From Epilithonimonas zeae (GTDB lineage Bacteria; Bacteroidota; Bacteroidia; Flavobacteriales; Weeksellaceae): a stretch of DNA of 64,000 nt. The stretch covers positions 1 through 64,000 of the forward strand of contig NZ_CP075338.1 in NCBI RefSeq assembly GCF_023278365.1, read 5' to 3'. A program made the position numbers and the translations under genes. Position 1 is the first letter of the stretch. Every line of letters begins with the position of its first letter. Shown here in pieces: positions 27,201-34,557 of this stretch. Under the pieces are notes generated by a model, which saw only the letters and a list, made by a program, of their open reading frames with translations, was not told the DNA's origin and made no database searches.

Positions 27201-30200
27201 GAAAAAATAAACGAGTTTTCTCTTCGCAAAATTCATGATGCTAATATGCTGGAAGCCATTAATATTACCAGAAATGGAAATTATATAACTGTCAATTATT
27301 TGCAAAAAGATGATGAGGAAAAAACAGCTTTTAACTATGCATATTTTGTAGCGACAGACAAAAATATTTCCAAGTTCTATGAAGGACAGACGGCTCCTGG
27401 TAAAAAGACTCAGACGGAAGTTAAAAGCTATAATAATTACGGAGATATTTTGAAATATACAGATGGTGGTGATCTTGATATCGGAGGTACGGAAACACTA
27501 ACCACTGATATCGACTATCAAATCAATAACAACGGTTCAAATTATATGATACTTCCAACTACCGTAAGCTCTGCTGCTACGGGAGTTTCCAGAGCCAGAA
27601 CAGCATCTTATGACGCTAATGGAAACCTTAAAACGCTTACAATGACAGGTGGAGGAAATCCTGAATATAAGTATGATTATGATGTTTACGGAAACATCCA
27701 AAAAGCAACCCTCCCACAGAATGCCAATGGCGAAAGATTCTGGCATCAATATACCTATGATGATGGCTTTTTTACTTATCCAATAAAAGTACAAGACGCC
27801 TTTGGCTACAGTAGTACAACAGAGTATGATTATCGATTTGGATTGCCAACCTTCACCATTGATATGAACCTGCAGCCTACGCAATATACGTATGATGCAA
27901 AAGGACGTTTGGCTACAGTTACAGGACCTTATGAATTGTTCAACGAGATCCCGTGGACTATACAGATGGAATACAATCCTGTCACCAACGCTCCTTTGAA
28001 CGCTACTACAGCACAGTCTTATGCGGTGACAAGACACTATGATCCGGAGATTACAGGCAATACCATCAATACCATCAGCATTGCGGACGGTTTGGGTGCA
28101 GCAATCCAATTGAAAAAGTCAGCAGAAATTTATTATGACGGATTTGCTCCTCTAGATCCTCAGTATATCGTTTCAGGAAAGGTACAGCAGGATGCCTTTG
28201 GACGTACGCTCAAAACCTACTACCCGACAGTTGGCTCTACTAATATCTATTTGTATGACCCAGCGGTTGATACCGTAGAACCTACCATCAATACATATGA
28301 TGTAATGGATAGGGTTCTCACTACCAAACTACCGGGCGAGCAGCTCTTCAGTAAGGTGCAGTATGACTTCGGTACAGACCGATTGGGTAGACCGATGTTC
28401 CACACCAAGTTTACAGACGAGCTGGGCAGCATCAAGCATAATTTTGTGGACATCAAAGGGCGTACAACCACTGTTCACGAAGAGAGTAACACTGGCGACA
28501 TCGTCACCAGCTTTACCCACGATGCCATCGGACAGTTGATAGAAGTCAAAGATGTAGAAAATCATCTTACCACAAGTGTCTATGATGATCTGGGAAGACG
28601 AACCAGTATGACGCAACCGGATAACGGCACCAGTACTTTCACTTATGATCCTGCAGGTAATCTAACCAGTAAGACAACAGCAGAGAATGAGATTGTAACC
28701 TACCAATACGACTACAATCGTCTTAAAAGTATCAGTTATCCGAATTATCCGGAAAATAATGTTGCTTATTACTATGGTGCGGCTCAAAATGCATCTGCGG
28801 CAGATGAAAATGCTGTAGGTAGATTATGGTATCAGACAGATGCTACGGGAACGCAAAGATTGAAGTATGGCAAACTGGGTGAGTTGACATCGCAAAGAAG
28901 ATCAGTAGCGGTGCCGGATGCAGGTGTCTTTTGGTATGGAACGGAATGGGAATATGATACTTGGAACCGTGTTAAAAACATCACTTATCCTGATGGCGAA
29001 AAAGTGACTTACCATTATAACACTGCCGGTAACCTTTCTGCTATGGATAGTGAGAAAGACGGTTTCTACAAACGATATGTAAACCAGATAGGCTACGACA
29101 AGTTTGAGCAAAGAGTTTACCTGCGCTATGGCAACGGAACCATTACCCGATACGAATACGAGAACGAACGTCGCCGTCTGCTCAAGATGAATGCAACTGG
29201 TGGTGGACGTGCAAAGCATACCTTTATGGACAACTTGTACCAGTATGATGTTGTAAGCAATGTGTTGCAAGTACATAACAATGCGCCTGTAGCCCCAACC
29301 GGGCTAATAGGTGGTGGTACCAACTATGCCTATGGCTATGACGACCTATACAGATTGACTTCTGCCAGCGGAAACTGGAAAGGGAAAACCGAGAGTGGTG
29401 CAGACCTTCGTCATCGTTATACTTATACAATGGCGTATGATAATATGCACAATGTGATGAGCAAGGTGCAAAAACATGAGACTGCACCAGGCAATACTGG
29501 TAATAACTGGACAGCAAGATACAATACCTCTTATATGCTTAATTATAAATACGAGGGGGATCAGCCACACGCACCAAGCACAATAATAGATCAGCCGAAT
29601 ATTGTACCTACAACTACCTGCTGCGACCCGAACGATCCTGGTGTGAAGTTTATGCATTATGCTTACGACAAAAAAGGTAATCCTACAGGTATAGACAAAG
29701 AAACCTGTACAGTAACAGAAGCGGCAACTACCCATATCTGGGACGAGGAGAATAGGTTACAAGCAGTAGATACCAATCCAAGCACACCAGAGGCAGATGG
29801 CATAACAATGTATACCTACGATGCTGGTGGTGAGAGAGTAGTGAAACAGGTTTATGCTGGCAGTTATTTGATTAGATCCCCATTTGGAACTATAGAAATA
29901 CCTTATTATGAGCATACCATTTATCCTAACGGTCTGGTTTCTATGAATCTTAGTTTTGACAGACGTGGCAATACGTATAGAAGAAATTATACCAAGCATT
30001 ACTATGCCGGTACGCAGCGCATCAGCGGGGCATTGGGAAGTAGTGTTGCTGTAGGAGATTTCAATTGCAACTGGCTTATTATACCATTTGGAAGTGGAGC
30101 TGCTCCAATTAATGAGAAAGATGTAACTTTGCAGAAAAAGGCAGATGCGGAGGCGCATAGAGCAGCGATTTTTGAAAAGTTTGGTATTAATGGGGCAGAT

Positions 30201-31241
30201 TATGGACAGAACGGTGGGTATAATGAACAATGTGCAACGGATTTCTCTGGTGTAGAAGAAAAAGATGTTTATTGGTATCATCCGGATCATTTAGGAAGCA
30301 GTTCTTTCATTACGGGTATTGATGGCGAAGTAACCCAGAATATGGAGTATTTCCCAAGTGGAGAGACCTTTGTAGAGAACCATCTTAATAGTTACAATGT
30401 ACCATATAAGTTTAATGCGAAGGAATTGGATGATGAGACAGGATACTACTATTACGGAGCAAGGTACTATAATCCTCGCATAAGCTTATGGTTAGGAACA
30501 GACGCTCTTGCTGGGTATGATCCGATAATGAATACAGAGCATTATATTGATGGGGAACATAATGGAGGTGTTTATAATTCTGGCAATCTTAACCCGTATA
30601 TTTACACTTACCAGAATCCGTTGAGATTTATTGACCCTAATGGTAAACAAGTTGACGTTACTTTATTTGATATTAACAAAACACCTGGTGATGCTACATT
30701 AGTTAAAGCTGGACAAAAAATGCAATATGTACCTAATTCATTTACTATCATAGCCCACGGAAATGTTGGTTATATGAGAGATGTAAAACAAGGAAAAAAA
30801 GTTGAGGGTGAAGCAGGGCAAATCAGAAATACTAAAATGTTTGATGCTAGGTTTAATAGCTATAAAGAATGGAATGAAGGGAAAAATAAAAAAGGATTTA
30901 ACTTAATTTTGTATTCCTGTAACACAGGAGGAGGTGGAGAAAATTCCTTACCAACAAAACTTTCTACTGATTATCAGAAGCTGACAGTAATAGCACCAAC
31001 TAGACAAATGTGGTCAACAGTAAACGGTTTTGTCGGTGTATATGGAGCAACAGAAGAACATAAAATGGATAAAACTGATCCAGGTTATTGGTTGGTTTTT
31101 CAAAAAGGAAAATTAGTTGCAGCGTATGATTCCACCTGGGAACCAGGTAAAAGTACTAAAGGGCATAAAGTAGATATTAAAAAAATTCCTGAATCTCATT
31201 ACAATGGGCCATATGATAAAAAAGACATTAAGAAAAAATAA
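21297..31241 (+). CDS. Giant SpvB/FG-GAP/RHS-repeat toxin-like protein with caspase-like tip
   Basis: Start set at ATG 21297, just after the preceding stop; the reading frame is open further upstream, but only this start gives a signal peptide (LVRFVIFFISWSQVYGYSYA). Product 3314 residues. A SpvB-type domain starts near residue 381 (SGIVSIAAPSPNSQGSVTTS). FG-GAP/VCBS calcium loops (DVNGDGLPD-like) recur from about residue 782 to 1825. YD/RHS repeats occupy about 2080-2850. The RHS core runs from YHPDHLGSS (about 2991) to NPLRFIDPNGK (about 3117), the usual junction with a variable tip. The tip, 197 residues, has FTIIAHGN (H3154) and LILYSCNTGGGG (C3208), the His-Gly and Ser-Cys layout of clan-CD cysteine peptidases (CHAT, caspase, DUF4347-like). 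The peptidase call is inference. Confidence 0.85.
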   Translation: MKPNIFSYIRNQKKLVRFVIFFISWSQVYGYSYANYFSRKGNTSTKRYNPIYVSDNSNNILKSGTDKISRSNKGQELNSSIALRHQENIRKSITANPASVVYFNSDIKEGIIGKDKNSPVDQVFDNVFNISIDELPKNGTVTLEYDLFGVSDYSGVSKVINDDRFSGGLNIQHTQNWTHQSELINSGTLIKGLNTVLFTISPDANYAYKVKNVRFKITTSKNIITSDNNLNTLLSGTITKEFFKGQSQNFSIGNAGLETLEGSIAYNTVFSITPLEILDIPAIAPEMVNVTSEKAGYRFLPHGQHFQTPAKVSLGFDKNKIPSGYTENDIKTYFFDRASKKWIALEKDSLISDKQILVSKTTHFTDMINGIIKVPESPETGSYAPNSIKDIKAADPVSGIVSIAAPSPNSQGSVTTSFPIKLPAGRQGMQPSLSVNYNSDGGNGWLGMGWDLSIPAISIDSRWGVPRYDSAKETEIYTIAGEQLTFKDGNNYVMPNRNEGFDKNRLPDGTQFYPRIEGAYNKIIRHGNSPSTYWWEVISKDGTRSFFGGDGINIVENAVLRQPSTNNIGHWALYKTIDRNGNYTEYFYNNNVYSGSPGNGGKEIYLDEIHYAKHDAAPTAYYRIKFTSENRTDTRIDARLGFVQVNSKRLKNITIRAGRIPIVRSYDFSYKTDNQSPFYKSLLEAITEKDAEGSVFYTNKLEYNQLPNTLYTPETVINSGTDNISDASVINAGKSKNNSFGFAATFGLILKTSLESHIPTLKSGTIGANYQYGESGNEGKLTLVDVNGDGLPDKVFNKKNRISFRNNNSTINTLSFGDSSDISGSTLFDIGKTYTNTIGLELTGSTADIISVHGGWSRSTQRSITKNYFEDVNSDGIPDLVEDGVVKFGKIDSGTGELSYTVNSAETPNPIVVGNPIGTIVTPNSDEEKELREQSPLLDIVKVWKAPYSGVVNINGIAKLLQSPVSPEDGVNIMVQQGSVELTRFTLNASALQQSFSYTNRIVNRGDYIYFRASSVENGNKDDVQFQDFSISYISLKRANGTTVSIPTVKTDENKMDLYTFSVKNDYLFTSSSANGVPFDGQAKISGLLQAPPLLTDDIRLEVLKNGVNVPGSPVIIPQSAVNSITDINSLIPIFSVNMSDDVRVVLASATNIDWKFTNTNDVKIVFTETLSGQTVTKYPIINKAFYNWVKKGDTTDIVVPGYPYVGSMTGNVYPYLRFADPFTPITGKYTFSIKQYDNNNNLKGVYSKTVLLSNFTNPSGIYDGSIEDPLNSAIIINNPQANDVVYISFYADNDGTNVQEKRKNNEAFVTRTLEARAKIPSVGGLVPGNIYIPDYDDIINPDTQQTDMATDGRFGPMYRNWGQFLYNGGWGNYANGNPNWDQLPIDTSVLVEDTTSYDQNNPSPPIYQKRWFSLAPYYGVDPDDESSTPAIIQRYQGNNSKIYVQLDNLGTSRMGAADIASLLGSISPVAGTGASAPRKIVKSISNSTTIGAGIGVFSLNHANSAGLTNETKTVVNYLDMNGDGYPDPVGDNIQYTNSLGGYSAVTGNIPDGSQSLQKHKMTGFSQGASVPVSFASGGIVTKSQKYETQTNDGRKVTLSVPMEILTATPGLNIGIGQDNNDDDGAYDFTDINGDGLPDKIYKNGDVSLNLGYKFGPSEIWFSDGKGYREGKSQTNSLSGGVSINGELNTLGGVMIGNGSIGFGMSGNKTESNQITYMQDINGDGLTDKIINSGGGTLLYLNTGNGFVQYNWNGLSNVSESVSKGKSSNIAVSVCPIIITPTPATPDIKICLNPSYSWGTGQSNITRQITDINGDGFPDILSSESENELKTYISTIGTTNLLKKVTLPTGGSWEVTYERKGNSYEMPQSRYVMSSVVVKDGFAQDDQFKPGVSKITVAYEKPYHSRRERTFYGFNEVRINEINTANGGANATQPFRYTIQHFNNNSYYLKGVLLDETLYAYSGNTKWTEKINEFSLRKIHDANMLEAINITRNGNYITVNYLQKDDEEKTAFNYAYFVATDKNISKFYEGQTAPGKKTQTEVKSYNNYGDILKYTDGGDLDIGGTETLTTDIDYQINNNGSNYMILPTTVSSAATGVSRARTASYDANGNLKTLTMTGGGNPEYKYDYDVYGNIQKATLPQNANGERFWHQYTYDDGFFTYPIKVQDAFGYSSTTEYDYRFGLPTFTIDMNLQPTQYTYDAKGRLATVTGPYELFNEIPWTIQMEYNPVTNAPLNATTAQSYAVTRHYDPEITGNTINTISIADGLGAAIQLKKSAEIYYDGFAPLDPQYIVSGKVQQDAFGRTLKTYYPTVGSTNIYLYDPAVDTVEPTINTYDVMDRVLTTKLPGEQLFSKVQYDFGTDRLGRPMFHTKFTDELGSIKHNFVDIKGRTTTVHEESNTGDIVTSFTHDAIGQLIEVKDVENHLTTSVYDDLGRRTSMTQPDNGTSTFTYDPAGNLTSKTTAENEIVTYQYDYNRLKSISYPNYPENNVAYYYGAAQNASAADENAVGRLWYQTDATGTQRLKYGKLGELTSQRRSVAVPDAGVFWYGTEWEYDTWNRVKNITYPDGEKVTYHYNTAGNLSAMDSEKDGFYKRYVNQIGYDKFEQRVYLRYGNGTITRYEYENERRRLLKMNATGGGRAKHTFMDNLYQYDVVSNVLQVHNNAPVAPTGLIGGGTNYAYGYDDLYRLTSASGNWKGKTESGADLRHRYTYTMAYDNMHNVMSKVQKHETAPGNTGNNWTARYNTSYMLNYKYEGDQPHAPSTIIDQPNIVPTTTCCDPNDPGVKFMHYAYDKKGNPTGIDKETCTVTEAATTHIWDEENRLQAVDTNPSTPEADGITMYTYDAGGERVVKQVYAGSYLIRSPFGTIEIPYYEHTIYPNGLVSMNLSFDRRGNTYRRNYTKHYYAGTQRISGALGSSVAVGDFNCNWLIIPFGSGAAPINEKDVTLQKKADAEAHRAAIFEKFGINGADYGQNGGYNEQCATDFSGVEEKDVYWYHPDHLGSSSFITGIDGEVTQNMEYFPSGETFVENHLNSYNVPYKFNAKELDDETGYYYYGARYYNPRISLWLGTDALAGYDPIMNTEHYIDGEHNGGVYNSGNLNPYIYTYQNPLRFIDPNGKQVDVTLFDINKTPGDATLVKAGQKMQYVPNSFTIIAHGNVGYMRDVKQGKKVEGEAGQIRNTKMFDARFNSYKEWNEGKNKKGFNLILYSCNTGGGGENSLPTKLSTDYQKLTVIAPTRQMWSTVNGFVGVYGATEEHKMDKTDPGYWLVFQKGKLVAAYDSTWEPGKSTKGHKVDIKKIPESHYNGPYDKKDIKKK

Positions 31242-31698
31242 AATATTATTTTTTACATCACTTTTCTTTTTATTATTTTTTTCTTGTGAAAACAAAGAGA
31301 AGCATAGTGAAATTTTGTATAAAAATCATATGCTGAAGCAAAATGTTTTATTAAAAGGTGATATTAAATCATATAATAAACTTTATAACTACTATGAATA
31401 TGAAAATAATTTGGATGAGCTTTTGACATCTTCTATTATTATGGCGAATAAATATAATGATTCCAATGCACAGTTTCAGGTATTTACCATAATGATGAAT
31501 GCTTTTTATGATTCAGAAAATGATAGATACATTTGGGATAAAGAAAGCTTGGATATTGTTTTTTCATACTTGAAAAAAGCTGTATTGGCAGGTAATGCTA
31601 ATGCTGTAACCAACTTAAAATTTCATACTTCAAATTATAATGATGAGTTAACTGTAACGATAAAAAAAGATGCTAAACTAAGTAAGTATGTTGAATGA
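31213..31698 (+). CDS. Lipoprotein overlapping the RHS tip; candidate immunity protein
   Basis: A 161-residue lipoprotein: basic N-terminus, hydrophobic run FFTSLFFLLFFSC with lipidated C25. The mature part is helical and reads like Sel1/TPR-type helices (KSYNKLYNYYEYENNLDELL, LDIVFSYLKKAVLAGNANAV). It starts 29 bases inside the RHS reading frame, so it is translationally linked to the toxin tip; a start three codons earlier (31204) is also open. Position immediately after a variable RHS tip is where cognate immunity genes sit in polymorphic toxin loci, and lipid anchoring would put it in the compartment facing an incoming toxin. The immunity role is inference; no family was recognised. Confidence 0.7.
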   Translation: MIKKTLRKNKILFFTSLFFLLFFSCENKEKHSEILYKNHMLKQNVLLKGDIKSYNKLYNYYEYENNLDELLTSSIIMANKYNDSNAQFQVFTIMMNAFYDSENDRYIWDKESLDIVFSYLKKAVLAGNANAVTNLKFHTSNYNDELTVTIKKDAKLSKYVE

Positions 31699-31706
31699 AG
31701 ATAATT

Positions 31707-31843
31707 GGTAATGCTTCAAAGATTAGTGATATTGCAATTTCAATATTTAACTGATTGAAAATCACGTAAAGTTTAGGTAATGTTTCACAGTTAGTGATAT
31801 TATAATTTTAATATGTAACTAAATGAAAATCAAATAAAGTTTA
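31707..31843. repeat. Imperfect tandem 69/68-bp repeat beginning GGTAATG
   Basis: Copy 1 is 31707-31775 and copy 2 is 31776-31843. Both start GGTAATG-TTCA, share TTAGTGATATT, and end AAAGTTTA. The first bases resemble IS1-family terminal repeats (GGTGATGCTGCC in IS1), so these may be two left ends of the IS1-like element downstream. Confidence 0.6.
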
Positions 31844-31856
31844 AATTGTTTTTTCA

Positions 31857-31893
31857 AAACGAGGGTGGAGATTTATCCATCCCTCGTTTTTTT
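31857..31893 (+). terminator. Terminator downstream of the RHS/lipoprotein unit
   Basis: Stem AACGAGGGTGGA/TCCATCCCTCGTT with a GATTTA loop and a one-base bulge, followed by seven T. It lies between the tandem repeat and the transposase gene. Confidence 0.85.
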
Positions 31894-31914
31894 AACCTAT
31901 AAAATATATCGCAA

Positions 31915-32619
31915 ATGACTGGGTTTCATTCTTCGTGTAGCAGAGTTAGTGATACTCATATTTGTCCCTTTTGCTATTCTTCCAAAATAATCAAAAATGG
32001 ACATACCAAAACTCATAAACAGCAATGTTTTTGCAAAACCTGTCTCAAGAGATTTTTGAATTATTATACTTACAAAGCCTGTTACCCTACTATAAATCAG
32101 CATATAATTGCTTGTACAAAAGAAGGAATGGGTATCCGTTCCATTACAAGGTTTTTACAAATTTCTACGACCACATTGTTGCGCAGATATTTACAGATTG
32201 CCAATACCATAAAATCTCCTGCGATTAGATATAATCAGGAATATGAAGTAGATGAGTTGCGTTTTTACATCCGGAAAAAAACAAATCCAATGTGGCTGGT
32301 TTGTGCCCTGGAAAAAAGTAAAAGACAAATAGTTTCTTTCTATGTTGGACAGAGGAATAATACAACGCTGAATGCAGTTGTCAAGACTTTACTATTTTCA
32401 AATGCTAAAACTATTAATACGGACAAATTGCTGAATTATAAATTCCTGATTCCAAACTCAGTTCACAGTACCAGGAGATTTGGAACAAACCATATCGAAA
32501 GATTTCATTTGAACATCCGTACCCATCTCAAACGACTTAGTAGATGAACAATATGTTTTAGTAAAAAAATTAGAATTCTTGTCGTTATTCTTAAAATCTA
32601 TTTTTGGTCAGGATTTTAA
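31915..32619 (+). pseudogene. IS1-family transposase broken by an in-frame TGA
   Basis: One ORF corresponds to InsA plus InsB fused: an N-terminal zinc-binding part (CPFCYSS... CFCKTC, about residues 22-48), a helix-turn-helix (about 65-95), and the InsB DDE core with D113 (EVDELRF), D170 (NTDKLL) and E195 (NHIERFHLN). Translation ends at TGA 32545-32547 after HLKRLSR. The same frame then continues TICFSKKIRILVVILKIYFW to a TAA at 32617-32619, matching the [21 protein letters not shown] tail of InsB. A single AGA or AAA to TGA type change would explain it. All three acidic residues precede the stop, so residual activity is possible but doubtful. Confidence 0.8.
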
Positions 32620-32671
32620 TAACATTCGCACTATCAAAACAATAAAAATTATTAACATAAAAATTAAATCG

Positions 32672-33316
32672 ATGAAAAAAATTATTCTATTACCATTCAT
32701 TCTAATTACCGTTGGAATTTCTGCACAAAAAACTTATCCTGCAACTGTTTATCTTGCTAATGGGACATCAAAAACAGGAAGTACAGCCATAATCAATAAT
32801 ACCACTTCCACCATCAAACTGAAAAGTAATAGCGGTCAAGATTCAGAAAAAATAAAAAGAGATGATATTACCAAAATCAATTACTATGATGAAGTGGTAA
32901 AAGACTCTGTTTCGTTTTTACATTCTGATTTTATTGTAGACTATAAAAAAAGTGGAAAACCTATAATAAAAAGAAGTTGGATGCGAAAAATTTATTCAGG
33001 AGCAGATGTCTCTGCCTATGTATATGAAACGAACTATGCTGGTTTTAGATCTGCAACCAGCGTTTATACCGCAACATCGGTACAGAGTTATTATTTGAGA
33101 CATAAAAATGAACTTCCAAAATTTATTTTTTATACACATAATGGTTTTAATTATTTTAATAACAAAGCATATACTAAAGTAATAAACACACTCGTAAAGA
33201 ATTTTTTTGATGATTTGTGTCCAGACGTTACAAAAGCTTATCAAAATAATGAAATTATATTAGTTAGTACACCTATTCCTCTTGTAAACTATTATGAGCA
33301 AAAATGTGTGAAATAA
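32672..33316 (+). CDS. Secreted hypothetical protein, 214 residues
   Basis: Start at ATG 32672, giving a clean signal peptide (MKKIILLPFILITVGISAQ); the open frame extends upstream into the IS remnant but without a signal. The mature part begins with beta strands (YPATVYLANGTSKTGS, STIKLKSNSGQDSEKI, DITKINYYDE) and later holds helical segments with conserved aromatic residues and NFFDDLCPDVTKAYQN. No known domain. A second, broken copy follows directly and aligns along its whole length, so this is a duplicated family. Function unknown; lies between a mobile-element remnant and pseudogenes. Confidence 0.7.
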   Translation: MKKIILLPFILITVGISAQKTYPATVYLANGTSKTGSTAIINNTTSTIKLKSNSGQDSEKIKRDDITKINYYDEVVKDSVSFLHSDFIVDYKKSGKPIIKRSWMRKIYSGADVSAYVYETNYAGFRSATSVYTATSVQSYYLRHKNELPKFIFYTHNGFNYFNNKAYTKVINTLVKNFFDDLCPDVTKAYQNNEIILVSTPIPLVNYYEQKCVK

Positions 33317-33379
33317 TTTTATTACAAATCATTGAAGCTATAATTCCAAATTATTCAGGTATCAAAAAAAGTCATACCA

Positions 33380-33997
33380 ATGAAAAAATTATTCTATTGT
33401 CATTCATTCTAATTGCCGTTGGATTTTCTGCACAAAACTATACCGCAACAATATACTTTGCAGACGGAACAGTAAAACAAGGAAGCACCGATGCCATAGC
33501 AAACGGAATGAAGAAAATCAACTTCAAAGAAAACAATGCCCAAAAATCCGAAAAAATTCAGACTACAAGTCTAAAAAAGATAGAATATTATGATAGCAAA
33601 ACGCAGGAACCGGTAATATTCGAAAGATTGGATTACATCGAAGGACATAAAAAGAAAGGTACAGTACCTAAAATTCATAATAATTGGTTACGAAAAGTTA
33701 AAAAATCTGGAGATATAACGATATATATTAAGTAACGGATATTATAATTTTGGGACAGGTAATATGTTTAATCCCAAGGATATTCAAAGTTTTTATTTCC
33801 AATATAAAGATGAAATGACAAAATTTGTCTATGCGAATATGTCAGATCCTATTATTTGTAAAAAGAAATGGATGGGATTTTTCATTTCAAAATTTTTCAA
33901 TGAAATATGTCCAGAATTGATAAAAGATTACAATGATGATAAGTTAAAAGTAGATGACAATCCCGATAGCGTGGATTTGCAATCCGTGCTGTTATAG
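33380..33997 (+). pseudogene. Frameshifted paralogue of the preceding secreted protein
   Basis: The ATG at 33380 starts like its neighbour, but the A-run after it has six A where the intact copy has seven, so the signal peptide (KIILLSFILIAVGFSAQ) is in another frame. That frame runs through NYTATIYFADGTVKQGS to SGDITIYIK and stops at 33735. The rest of the homology resumes in the original frame from about 33725 (SNGYYNFGTGNMFNPKDIQSFYFQYKDEM... NEICPELIKDYND) to the stop at 33997. The second shift lies in an ATATATAT tract. Both lesions are in simple repeats, so phase variation, decay or assembly error are all possible. Confidence 0.75.
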
Positions 33998-34188
33998 TTT
34001 TTCAAGGATTATAAAGATGTTGTTGCATAGTAAATGGCATTGCACCAATTCCTGCTTCCAAATAGTCGCTGCACAAAGTTTCTTGACTTTGAGTAACAAT
34101 AAATAGAACAACAAAAATCCCTAGGCTGGTGCGAACATCCCGCTTGTGACAGCTTTTACAACAATCACAATTTAAAAAAAATTATAAA
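33998..34188. other. Gap without recognisable genes
   Basis: No ORF of note. A short GGATT-TGC-AATCC hairpin lies just inside the end of the preceding pseudogene. The sequence looks like degraded DNA leading into the HU-like remnant. Confidence 0.4.
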
Positions 34189-34557
34189 ATACCAGTAAAG
34201 TACAATGTAATAGAGCAAGAACCTACAAGACCCGCAGGCAGCTCCAAAAATTCTACGCCAGCGCAAAAGCAGATGGCGAGATCAATCTCAAAAGTCTTAC
34301 CAAAGAAATATAGAGAGGTTCAACTACGATTTCAGACACAGATGTTTTAGCCGTGCTCAATGACCTAATCAAAACCATAAGCCGTCAGCTTGCAGACGAA
34401 GATCGTAAAGCTCGGTGACTTTGGTAACTTCTAGGTTTCTATATCCAGTGATGATGCAGAGACCTTATAAAAAGTAACTTCGTCACTCATCAAGAGTTAT
34501 AAGATCAACTTCCGCCCAGATGTAAATCTTCGGGATCTGCTTGTAAAATGTAGATAA
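34189..34557 (+). pseudogene. Decayed HU-family (HU-HIG-like) DNA-binding protein gene
   Basis: Pieces in two frames rebuild a Bacteroidota histone-like protein: PVKYNVIEQEPTRPAGSSK, then after one lost A in an A-run FYASAKADGEINLKSLTKEI, TTISDTDVLAVLNDLIKTIS, RQLAD, then after a second indel VKLGDFGNF, VSISSDDAETL, KVTSSLIKSYKINFRPDV and NLRDLLVKCR. Lesions: the start codon position reads ATA, there are at least two frameshifts, and three TAG/TAA codons interrupt the body (after KEI, GNF and ETL). The order IEQ...EIxRFSTTISDTD and the closing FRPDVNLRDLL fit the 120-130-residue HU-like family TIGR01201. Clearly non-functional. Confidence 0.8.

Larger units (their letters stand above)
31707..32665 (+). 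mobile_element. Degenerate IS1-family element
   Basis: Contains an IS1-type transposase with an internal stop. The left boundary is taken from the GGTAATG repeat at 31707 (or 31776). The right boundary is uncertain: after the transposase end, CACTATCAAAACAATAAAAA and then TTATTAAC (to about 32657) loosely match the inverse of the left end, with many mismatches. No clean target duplication was found. Confidence 0.5.

Noticed and set aside
27537-30290. Several minus-strand open frames of 95-190 residues inside the RHS gene
   Set aside because: They lie opposite the conserved YD-repeat and core frame and show low-complexity, cysteine- and isoleucine-rich products typical of shadow frames in GC-richer DNA.
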